Assembly (NCBI GenBank): GCA_005888465.1
Contig: VAYJ01000086.1
Coordinates: 1 to 5,576, forward strand
Direction: 5' to 3'
DNA from: Actinomycetota bacterium
Lineage (GTDB): Bacteria > Actinomycetota > UBA4738
DNA length: 5,576 nt
The notes beneath the pieces are model-generated. The model ran no database searches. It was not told the DNA's origin and saw nothing but the letters and a program-made list of their open reading frames with translations. Position 1 is the first letter of the stretch. Each line of letters begins with the position of its first letter. Shown in pieces: positions 1-5,576 of the stretch. Made by a program: the position numbers and the translations under genes.

Positions 1-708
1 GTCGTCTCGGCTCGGCGCACGGACCTGCTCGATCGGCTGAGCGAGGGGATCGCGAGCGCCGGCGGCACCGCCCTCGCCGTTCGGTGCGACGTCACGGAAC
101 CCGACGAGATCCTCGCCCTCGCGCGGCGGACCGAGGAGGTGTTCGGGCGCTGCGACGTCCTGGTAAACAACGCGGGCATACCCGGCGGTGGTCCGTTCGC
201 CCAGCTCTCGATGGAGCAGATCGAGCGCGTCGTGGCGACGAATCTCCTGGGTGTCCTGCGCGTCACGAAAGCGTTCCTGCCCATCCTCCGATCGCGCGGC
301 CGCAGCCACGTCGTCAACGTGGCCTCCGTCGCGGGCCGCTACGCAGTCCCTGGTGCCTCCGTCTATTCGGCGACGAAGCATGCGGTCGTCGCCTTCTCGG
401 AGGCCCTCTCGCTGGAGCTCGAACCGTTCGGGATCCTGGTCACCGCGGTCAATCCCGGCCTGGTTGCGACGGAGGGGTTCCCGCACGACGATGCCCGTGA
501 GCGCCGGTTCGTCGGCGTGATGGAACCCGAGCGCGTGGCGGACGTCATCGTGCGCATCGTGGAGCGGGGCACCGTCTCCGAGCGCTCGATCCCCCGCTGG
601 CTCGGCGCCTTCCAGGCCGTGCGCGTGCTCACGCCCCGCCTGTACCGCTTCGGGGTGCGACGCGCGACCCGGGGGTCGCTCCGGCCCACGGGGGCCACGC
701 CTCGATAG
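1..708 (+). CDS. Short-chain dehydrogenase/reductase (SDR), 5'-truncated by window edge
   Basis: NAD(P)-dependent oxidoreductase of the classical SDR family; the substrate cannot be told from sequence. The reading frame is open from base 1, so the start and the N-terminal TGxxxGIG nucleotide-binding loop lie upstream. Numbering the visible 235 residues from base 1: VSARR (about 2-6) is the end of strand beta-2, and its arginines favour NADP(H) over NAD(H); D30-V31 is the adenine-contacting Asp; NNAG is at 57-60; the catalytic tetrad is N81 (in ATNLLG), S109, Y122 and K126 (YSATK). The NPG turn with a following Thr (151-157) precedes the substrate loop. The last ~40 residues are basic, a tail often seen in SDRs of this type. 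The GTG at 139 is an internal Val codon, not the start. The stop is TAG at 706-708. The gene lies 67 nt upstream of the RAM-domain gene on the same strand, so co-transcription is possible. The family is certain; the physiological role is unknown. Confidence 0.95.
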   Translation, partial: VVSARRTDLLDRLSEGIASAGGTALAVRCDVTEPDEILALARRTEEVFGRCDVLVNNAGIPGGGPFAQLSMEQIERVVATNLLGVLRVTKAFLPILRSRGRSHVVNVASVAGRYAVPGASVYSATKHAVVAFSEALSLELEPFGILVTAVNPGLVATEGFPHDDARERRFVGVMEPERVADVIVRIVERGTVSERSIPRWLGAFQAVRVLTPRLYRFGVRRATRGSLRPTGATPR

Positions 709-775
709 CCGGGTTGCGAGCCGCCCGAGCTTGGCGTCAACTATCCGCACGACCTCCCCGACGGAAGGAGCCGGC
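709..775 (+). other. Intergenic gap between SDR and RAM-domain genes; no clear promoter or terminator
   Basis: This 67-nt spacer holds the ribosome binding site of the next gene at its 3' end. A TTGGCG at 731-736 resembles a -35 box, but no convincing TATAAT-like -10 lies 16-18 nt downstream. A small GGTT/AGCC hairpin at about 713-723 is too weak, and has no T-run, to count as an intrinsic terminator. The three + strand genes may therefore form one transcript, though the sequence does not prove it. Confidence 0.4.
763..770 (+). promoter_or_regulatory. Strong Shine-Dalgarno GGAAGGAG deciding the ATG start at 776
   Basis: GGAAGGAG lies 5 nt upstream of ATG 776 and is strongly complementary to the 3' end of 16S rRNA. 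The frame could be opened earlier, at TTG 731, but that would place this site inside the coding region and add about 15 residues that are not part of the RAM fold. The site therefore fixes the start at 776. Confidence 0.85.
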
Positions 776-1348
776 ATGGATGCCTACGTGTTCCTGCGCG
801 ACCTGAGCGCGCCGACGCTCGCGGTGCTTAGCGACCTCGTGAGCGAGGAGCAGGGCTCGGACGGCCCACGGATCCGTGCCGTGGCGACCACCACAGGCCA
901 GTACGATGCGATCGCGTTCATCGAGGGATCGAGCATCGCCGAGCTGCAGGACGTGGTGATGAACGAGATCCGCGGCAAGGCCGGCGCCGCGTTCACCGAG
1001 ACCTCGATCCGGGTCGAGGTCCCCGAGCCCGACGAGGAGTCGTGGATCCGGCCGATGGCACCGAAGCGCCGGCTCGTCGCCGACCAGGAGGCCTTCGTGC
1101 TGGTAGGCGTCGACGCGGGGAGCGTCGTGGACGTCTACGCGGCGTTCGCCGACTCCGAGTCGGGGCTGCCGGGCCTGCTGGGAGCGGCCGTGATCACCGG
1201 CGAGTACGACATCCTGGTCGAGCTCGGCGCCTCGTCCTTCGAGGAGCTCTCGAAGGACGTCCTGGCGGTGGGGTCGTTCGACGGCGTCGCGTCGACCGAG
1301 ACGCTCTTCGCGAACTTCGTCGCCTCGCCGTCCGACCTGATGGCCTGA
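776..1348 (+). CDS. Tandem Lrp/AsnC ligand-binding (RAM) domain protein without HTH
   Basis: The 190-residue soluble protein is predicted to bind a small effector, classically an amino acid in the Lrp/AsnC family, through RAM (alpha-beta ferredoxin-like) domains. Two copies are visible: residues ~1-82 and ~105-183. Each has an N-terminal strand (AYVFL; AFVLV), a central TGxYD turn (TGQYD at 40-44; TGEYD at 141-145), a following Ser-Ser/Glu-Leu helix (GSSIAEL; ASSFEEL) and a late TET strand (TETSIRV at 74-80; TETLFAN at 174-180). These match the RAM pattern. The linker (~83-104) is charged. No helix-turn-helix, signal peptide or membrane segment is present, so it is unlikely to bind DNA itself. 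Start chosen from the strong Shine-Dalgarno site. The TGA stop (1346-1348) is one base from the GTG of the cyclase gene, so the two products are probably made together and may act together. The fold is well supported; the ligand and the partner are inference. Confidence 0.85.
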   Translation: MDAYVFLRDLSAPTLAVLSDLVSEEQGSDGPRIRAVATTTGQYDAIAFIEGSSIAELQDVVMNEIRGKAGAAFTETSIRVEVPEPDEESWIRPMAPKRRLVADQEAFVLVGVDAGSVVDVYAAFADSESGLPGLLGAAVITGEYDILVELGASSFEELSKDVLAVGSFDGVASTETLFANFVASPSDLMA

Positions 1349-1349
1349 C

Positions 1350-4300
1350 GTGCCGCGGGCCTGGCCCGGCGAGCGCAAGGTCGTCACCGTTCTGTTCGCC
1401 GACCTGACGGGCTACACCGCCCTCGCCGCGAGCCTCGATCCCGAGGAGGTCTACCGCTTCATCCGTCCGGCGATGACGGGGCTGGTCGAGCTGGTCGAGA
1501 GTTTCGGCGGGACGGTGCCCCAGGTCATGGGCGACGGCTTCCTCGCCGTCTTCGGGGTCCCCATCGCACACGAGGACGACGCCGAGCGAGCGGTCCGGGC
1601 CGGGCTCGCCGCCGTCGAGTCGATCCGTTCGCTCAACGCCGGCCGCTCGGGCATCCGGGTCCCCGAGGTCCACGCCGGTCTCAACACGGGCGAGGTGCTG
1701 GTGGCGCCGGCGGTCACCGAGCCGTCGGGGTGGAACATCACGGGCGACGTCGTGAACGTCGGGTCGCGCGTGGGCGGGCTCGCGACTGGAGGCCAGGTCC
1801 TGGTCACCGAGCGCACGAGGAGCCTCACCGCCCACGCCATCCGCTACGGGCCGCGGTCGCGCCGAACAGTGAAGGGGAAGAGCGAGCCCATCGACGTGTT
1901 CGAGGCGCTCGGGACCACGAGCGACGCGCCGGCCGGACACGTCTCGCCGGGCCGTGACACGCCCTTCGTTGGGCGGCAGCGCGAGCTCGGCCGGCTGGAC
2001 CGTGCCGTTCGCCTGGCCACCGAGCGACAGCGGACGGGCGTGCTCGTGGTCATCGGGGATTCGGGGATGGGCAAGTCGCGGCTCGCGAGCGAGCTTCGTT
2101 CGCGCCTGCGCGGGCACCGGTTCGTCGTCGGTACGTGTCCCGCGTACGGGCAGCGGCTTCCACTCGCGGCGCTCGCGCAGGCCGTCGGGCAGCTCGGGAA
2201 GCTCGGCGGCGGCCCCGCGCTCGCGCGCCACTTGCGTACCCTCGTGGGCGACGGCGCCGGCGTGCCGGGCTCAAGCCCGGCGGACTCGGGCCCCGACGTG
2301 CGGGGCGCGGCCGCAGCGGTCCTTCGCGAGGTCGCCCGCCGCGAGCCGACCGTCCTGGTCATCGACGACCTCCAGTGGGCCGACGACGACCTGCTGGCCG
2401 TGCTGCAGCAGGCGCACGACGCCGCCTGGCCGGGACGTCTGTTCGTCCTCGGGCTCGCGCGGCCGGGGATCGAACGGGCAATCAGCGGGCTCTCCACCCT
2501 TCGGCTCGACGCGATGCCGGCGAAGGACCTGAACGCCCTGGCGTCGGTGGTGCTCGGCGCGGGCCTCCCGGCGCCGGCGCTCCGGAGCCTGGTGGATCGT
2601 TCCGGTGGCAATCCGCTCTTCCTGGAGGAGAGCGCCCTGATGCTCGCCGAGTCGGGCGTCCTCGTCCATGAGGTTGGATGGGTGCTCGCCGACCCCGCGG
2701 GCCTGGAGACGGTGCCCGCCACCCTTCGCCTGCTGATCGCGGCCCGCTTGGACGGCCTGACGGCGGACGAGAAGCGCGTCCTGCAGGACGCCGCCGTTGC
2801 CGGCACGACCACGTGGGACCGGTTGAGCGAGCGGCTGAGCGGCCCCGATGCCACTGCGACCCTCCGGCGGCTCGAGGCTCGGGGACTCCTTCGCCGTCTC
2901 GCGCACAGCTCGGTGCCGGACGCGGTCGCGTTCGAGTTCAAGCACGCCCTCATCCACGACGTCGCCTACGAATCGGTGCCCCGGACCGAGCGCGCTGCCC
3001 GACACCGGCAGATCGCCGACTGGCTGCGCGAGACCTCGAGGAGCCCTGACGAGCACCTGGACGCCCTCGCGCACCATTTCGAGCTGGCCTGGGAGCTCGC
3101 GGCCTCGCGCACGGGATCGGGACCCGACCCCGAGGCCGCCGGGCTCGCCGCCGACCACCTCAAGCGCTGGGGAGACCGGGTCTTCGCGTTCCAACCGCGG
3201 CTCGCGGAGTCAGTGTACTCGCGGGGCCTCACGGTCGCGCGAAGCCAACCCGGCCAAGTGGGCGCGGCGGTCCTGGCCGAGCTCCTCATCGGCCGGGCGG
3301 AGAGCTTGATCGAGCTCGCGCGACCGGACGAGGCGCTGGCGGACGCTCGGGAGGCGCTCGACCTCGCCGCGTACTTCGGGCGAAGTGACTTGCGCGCGCG
3401 GGCGCTGCTCGCCCTCGGCAGGGCCGAGTCCGACATCCGGGAGGTGCGGACGGCACGGGGGCTCCTCGAGGAAGCCCTCGGGCTGCTCGAGGCCGAAGGC
3501 GACGTCCGGGGCCAGGCATGGGCGCTGCACCGGCTCTCCGAAACCTGGCGTCTGGACGACCTCCCGCGCGAGGTCGCCCTGCTTCGCCGCGCCCACGACC
3601 TCCTCGCCTCGCTGGGGGATCGTTGGGGCCGCGCGCTCATGGCGCAGGAGATCGCGTACCTGCTGACGACGGACGGCGGGGATGAGTTCGACGAGAGCTT
3701 CGCGGAGGCGAGGGCGCTCTCGGAGGCCGAGGGCGACCTGCGTTCGCGCGCGGCGCTCGCGAGGACCGCGAGCTACCACGCGCACTATCGCTGGGACTTC
3801 GCACGCGCGATCACCGCGGCCCGCGAGGCGGCGCCGGCTGCGCGCGAGGCGGGCGACACGTGGGTGGAGCTGGACGCGATGGTCATCGAGGCGCTCTCGT
3901 CCGCAGCGATCCGTCCCCCAGCCGAGGCAGCGGCGCTCGCCGAGGAGCTCGCCCGGCGGGCGAAGGCGGTGCAGTCGCCGCGGTTGCGCGCGCTCGCCAG
4001 CCTCGCCGCTGCCCGGGCGGCGCTCCGAGGCGGTGACCCCGGCGGTGCCGATCGACACCTTCGTTCTGCTCGCCGGACGCTGTCGGCACAGGGCGCGGCC
4101 GGCGAGTCGGGGGACGCGGATGTGGTCGAGTCGCTCGTGTCGCTCGACCGAGGAGCGTGGCGGCGCGCCGGAACGCTCGCCGAGCGGATCGGCGAGCGAG
4201 CGCGCCAGGGCGGGTGGCGCCTGTTTCTTCCGATCGCCCCGCTCGTGGCCGGGCGGGCCGCGCTCGGGGCGGGACGGATCGAGGAGGCGACGACGCTGCT

Positions 4301-4694
4301 GCAGGATGCCGCCGAACGCGCACGCGAGGTCGAGGCCCCCGCCGCCCTCGCGCTCGCGCGGGCGGCGCTCGAACAAGCCCGCTTGCTCGCGGGCGGGGGC
4401 CGCGCGGCTCGCCGCCCTCGCGCGTCCGCGACGGCCGAGGTGCGGGCGATCCTCGAGGAGAATCGCGGGCTCGCCGCCGAGCGGCGCGACGAGGCGCTCG
4501 AGGCCGCCGACGCGTACGCGTCGGCGGCCTCCTGCTGGGAGGAGCTGGGATTCACCGTCTGGCTCGCGCGAGCGCTGCTCCTTCGCGCCCGATCGCTTCG
4601 CGCCGCCCGGAGGCCCGCGGACGCGAACCGATCCGAAGCCCGTGCCCGAACCGTCCTCGCCGCGATCGCCGCGCCGGAGGGCGCGCTCGGCTAG
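1350..4694 (+). CDS. Class III adenylyl cyclase - STAND/AAA ATPase - TPR multidomain signalling protein
   Basis: Predicted cytoplasmic cyclase making cAMP from ATP, with an NTP-driven regulatory module. Domains of the 1114 residues: cyclase homology domain ~9-188; VGR-type linker ~204-213; ATPase ~214-455; winged-helix-like region ~455-545; TPR-like helical repeats ~595-1105. Metal-binding Asp residues are D18 (LFADLTGYT) and D62 (GDG); transition-state residues are N136 and R140. The substrate-specifying positions hold Q58 and N129 instead of Lys and Asp. Walker A is GDSGMGKS (236-243), Walker B VLVIDDLQWAD (335-345), followed by LARP (369-372), GGNPLFLEE (419-427) and FKHALIHDVAYES (530-542), all typical of cyclase/LuxR/AfsR-type STAND proteins. 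There is no membrane segment and no C-terminal LuxR HTH. GTG 1350 is the first start after an in-frame stop (1338-1340) and directly precedes the conserved ERKVVTVLF strand. No Shine-Dalgarno is seen, so translation probably depends on reinitiation from the RAM gene one base upstream. The gene is intact. Confidence 0.95.
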   Translation: MPRAWPGERKVVTVLFADLTGYTALAASLDPEEVYRFIRPAMTGLVELVESFGGTVPQVMGDGFLAVFGVPIAHEDDAERAVRAGLAAVESIRSLNAGRSGIRVPEVHAGLNTGEVLVAPAVTEPSGWNITGDVVNVGSRVGGLATGGQVLVTERTRSLTAHAIRYGPRSRRTVKGKSEPIDVFEALGTTSDAPAGHVSPGRDTPFVGRQRELGRLDRAVRLATERQRTGVLVVIGDSGMGKSRLASELRSRLRGHRFVVGTCPAYGQRLPLAALAQAVGQLGKLGGGPALARHLRTLVGDGAGVPGSSPADSGPDVRGAAAAVLREVARREPTVLVIDDLQWADDDLLAVLQQAHDAAWPGRLFVLGLARPGIERAISGLSTLRLDAMPAKDLNALASVVLGAGLPAPALRSLVDRSGGNPLFLEESALMLAESGVLVHEVGWVLADPAGLETVPATLRLLIAARLDGLTADEKRVLQDAAVAGTTTWDRLSERLSGPDATATLRRLEARGLLRRLAHSSVPDAVAFEFKHALIHDVAYESVPRTERAARHRQIADWLRETSRSPDEHLDALAHHFELAWELAASRTGSGPDPEAAGLAADHLKRWGDRVFAFQPRLAESVYSRGLTVARSQPGQVGAAVLAELLIGRAESLIELARPDEALADAREALDLAAYFGRSDLRARALLALGRAESDIREVRTARGLLEEALGLLEAEGDVRGQAWALHRLSETWRLDDLPREVALLRRAHDLLASLGDRWGRALMAQEIAYLLTTDGGDEFDESFAEARALSEAEGDLRSRAALARTASYHAHYRWDFARAITAAREAAPAAREAGDTWVELDAMVIEALSSAAIRPPAEAAALAEELARRAKAVQSPRLRALASLAAARAALRGGDPGGADRHLRSARRTLSAQGAAGESGDADVVESLVSLDRGAWRRAGTLAERIGERARQGGWRLFLPIAPLVAGRAALGAGRIEEATTLLQDAAERAREVEAPAALALARAALEQARLLAGGGRAARRPRASATAEVRAILEENRGLAAERRDEALEAADAYASAASCWEELGFTVWLARALLLRARSLRAARRPADANRSEARARTVLAAIAAPEGALG
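2264..2281. repeat. Short GC hairpin (7-bp stem, TCAA loop) inside the ATPase coding region
   Basis: GCCGGGC, loop TCAA, GCCCGGC is a perfect 7-bp stem. It encodes part of the low-complexity Gly/Ser/Pro linker (residues ~306-311) between Walker A and Walker B. No T-run follows, so it is not an intrinsic terminator. It could slow the ribosome or polymerase locally, but in DNA this GC-rich it may be chance. Confidence 0.4.
4174..4198. repeat. 9-bp inverted repeat with 7-nt loop within the TPR coding region
   Basis: CGCTCGCCG (4174-4182) and CGGCGAGCG (4190-4198) are exact reverse complements around the loop AGCGGAT. The element is in frame within the Leu-Ala-Glu-Arg-Ile-Gly-Glu-Arg helix. No T-run follows. 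A stable RNA hairpin is possible; the function is unknown and it may be a composition effect. Confidence 0.4.
4500..4531. repeat. Perfect 32-bp palindrome inside the 3' end of the cyclase gene
   Basis: The half-site GAGGCCGCCGACGCGT (4500-4515) is followed without spacer by its exact reverse complement (4516-4531). The next outward pair (4499/4532) is a mismatch. As single strand it can fold into a 14-bp stem with a GTAC loop. It encodes residues 1051-1061 of the cyclase (alanine-rich TPR helix), about 160 nt before that gene's stop, and lies about 195 nt past the stop of the convergent acuC-like gene. No T-run flanks it on either strand, so it does not look like a classical terminator. No second copy is seen in the window. 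Confidence 0.9.
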
Positions 4695-4725
4695 GCGCTC
4701 AGCGTCACGACACACGGAGTTTGCA
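4695..4725. other. Convergent 31-nt intergenic gap without recognisable terminator
   Basis: The gap separates the cyclase stop (TAG 4692-4694, + strand) from the AcuC-like stop (TGA, complement of 4726-4728). It is relatively AT-richer than its surroundings but contains no GC stem followed by a T-run in either direction. Transcripts from the two sides probably overlap, or end by a factor-dependent route. Confidence 0.6.
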
Positions 4726-5576
4726 TCACTCAGGCGGCGCCGGCGCGAGGCCGTGACGGGGGAAGATCACCCCCTGCACCGACGCGACCACCCGCCCGAC
4801 TGCCGGGTTGCGACCCGCGCCCGGCGGCGCCTCCTCCGAGAGGGTCGAGGGAACGTCGTAGCCCGCCTCCCGCTCCGCCGCCTCGATCCAGCTCTCCGGA
4901 AGGGCGTCGGGCAGCGCGGCTCCGGCCATCTCCGCGAAGTAGATCGTCCAGGCGCGCGGCACGACGCGGGCCCACTGGTATCCCCCGCCGCCGGTCGCGA
5001 CCCATCGGCCGCCGGCGGCGTCGTGTGCAAGCCGGTGCAACGCACGGGCCGTTTCCCGGTACGCGGCCGTCGAGAGCGCCAGGTGCGCGAGCGGGTCCGA
5101 GAAGTGGGTGTCGCACCCGAGCTGGGTCACCAGCACGTCGGGGCGCCAGCGCGTCACGAGCGGCGGCACGATCGCACGGAACGCCGTGAGCCATCCGTCG
5201 TCGCCGGTGAAGGGCGGAAGGGGGACGTTCACCTTCGTCCCCTCGGCCTCGCCGGCGCCGAGCTCGGGGACGAAGCCTGTGCCCGGGAAGAGGGTGCGGC
5301 CGTCCTGGTGCAGCGAGATCGTCAGGACCCGAGGATCGCGGAAGAAGATCGCCTGCGGTCCGTCGCCGTGGTGCACGTCCACGTCCACGTACGCGACCCG
5401 AGCGGCACCGTTCTCGAGGAGCCAGGCGATCGCGACCGCCGGGTCGTCGTACACGCAGAAGCCGCTCGCGCGCTCCGGCATCGCGTGGTGCAGGCCGCCC
5501 GCCGGGTTGAACGCGTGATGGGCTCGTCCCGACCACACGGCCTCCGCGGCGACGATCGAGGCGCCCGCCACGCGCG
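4726..5576 (-). CDS. acuC: AcuC-like deacetylase (histone deacetylase superfamily), 5'-truncated by window edge
   Basis: Zn-dependent deacetylase of the class I-like HDAC/AcuC family; in Bacillus subtilis AcuC removes acetyl groups from acetyl-CoA synthetase lysine and so controls acetate/acetoin use. Numbering from the GTG complement of 5569-5571, 281 residues are visible. All catalytic elements are present: the His-His dyad H28-H29 in GGLHHA; zinc ligands D65 and H67 in DVDVHHGDG; third zinc ligand D154 in QLGCDT; and the transition-state Tyr Y198 in GGGGYQW. The frame continues to the window edge and the visible start is already inside the fold (AEAVWSGRAHHAFNP), so this GTG is an internal Val codon. 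Roughly 100 N-terminal residues are missing relative to the usual ~380-400. The C-terminus is complete, ending PAPPE then TGA. It converges on the cyclase gene with a 31-nt gap, so it is not in the same operon. Polyamine or other deacetylation by HDAC-superfamily relatives is an alternative, but the GGGGYQWARVVPRAWT segment fits AcuC. Confidence 0.93.
   Translation of the reverse strand, partial: RVAGASIVAAEAVWSGRAHHAFNPAGGLHHAMPERASGFCVYDDPAVAIAWLLENGAARVAYVDVDVHHGDGPQAIFFRDPRVLTISLHQDGRTLFPGTGFVPELGAGEAEGTKVNVPLPPFTGDDGWLTAFRAIVPPLVTRWRPDVLVTQLGCDTHFSDPLAHLALSTAAYRETARALHRLAHDAAGGRWVATGGGGYQWARVVPRAWTIYFAEMAGAALPDALPESWIEAAEREAGYDVPSTLSEEAPPGAGRNPAVGRVVASVQGVIFPRHGLAPAPPE

Noticed and set aside
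139..708. A complete 189-residue SDR starting at GTG 139.
   Set aside because: The same frame is open back to base 1 and encodes expected SDR sequence (VSARR, CDVTEP) upstream. The GTG is an internal Val codon and the gene is cut by the window edge.
731..775. An N-terminal extension of the RAM protein from TTG 731.
   Set aside because: It would run through the strong Shine-Dalgarno at 763-770, uses a rarer start codon, and adds residues that do not fit the RAM fold. ATG 776 is better placed.
776..1348. A full Lrp/AsnC transcriptional regulator.
   Set aside because: There is no N-terminal helix-turn-helix; the chain starts directly with the first RAM strand, so calling it a DNA-binding regulator is not supported.
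1194..2231. A 345-codon - strand open frame across the RAM and cyclase genes, with further - strand frames at 1844-2953 and 2271-3194.
   Set aside because: Composition is low-complexity Arg/Pro/Ala/Asp with no motifs, while the + strand here carries intact cyclase and Walker motifs. They are shadows of GC-rich coding sequence.
3210..4715. A 501-codon open frame on the - strand opposite the cyclase TPR region.
   Set aside because: It is rich in Arg, Gly and Pro with no recognisable domain. It lies antisense to a well-supported helical repeat region, and long antisense open frames are expected when third positions are nearly all G or C.
5009..5020. 12-bp palindrome GCCGCCGGCGGC in the acuC-like gene.
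   Set aside because: It encodes a simple Ala-Ala-Gly-Gly stretch in GC-rich DNA. It is short, and such sequences are common by chance at this composition.
5371..5391. Short direct repeat of CACGTC units in the acuC-like gene.
   Set aside because: It is explained by the codons of the conserved Asp-x-Asp-x-His zinc-ligand motif (VDVDVH) read on the - strand.

Overview
This 5.6-kb window is very GC-rich, tightly packed, and uses mostly G or C at third codon positions. That composition, together with an Rv0386-type STAND adenylyl cyclase and an AcuC of actinobacterial character, suggests an Actinomycetota genome, possibly a deep-branching or environmental lineage. This assignment rests on sequence character only; no database comparison was possible. 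I see no mobile elements, CRISPR arrays, tRNAs or rRNAs.

Layout: (1) positions 1-708, + strand, hold the 3' part of a classical short-chain dehydrogenase/reductase gene that begins upstream of the window. (2) After a 67-nt gap carrying a strong Shine-Dalgarno sequence, 776-1348 (+) encodes a 190-residue protein made of two tandem Lrp/AsnC-type ligand-binding (RAM) domains with no DNA-binding helix-turn-helix. (3) One base after its stop codon, 1350-4694 (+) encodes a 1114-residue multidomain signalling protein: a class III nucleotide cyclase domain, a STAND/AAA-type ATPase with clear Walker A and B motifs, and a long TPR-like helical C-terminus. (4) Convergent to it, 4726-5576 (-) holds the C-terminal part of an AcuC-like deacetylase of the histone-deacetylase superfamily; its 5' end lies beyond the window.

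The part most worth a second look is the pair formed by genes 2 and 3. A stand-alone double ligand-sensing protein is positioned for translational coupling with a giant cyclase. The cyclase carries an unusual substrate-specifying pair, Gln58/Asn129, in place of the canonical Lys/Asp. From memory, this is the same pair as in Mycobacterium tuberculosis Rv0386, which is an adenylyl cyclase. My hypothesis is that the RAM protein binds an amino acid or other metabolite and adjusts cAMP output. The neighbouring AcuC gene raises a weaker possibility of a link between cAMP and protein (de)acetylation. A perfect 32-bp palindrome lies inside the 3' end of the cyclase gene; it may be partly a by-product of an alanine-rich helix.
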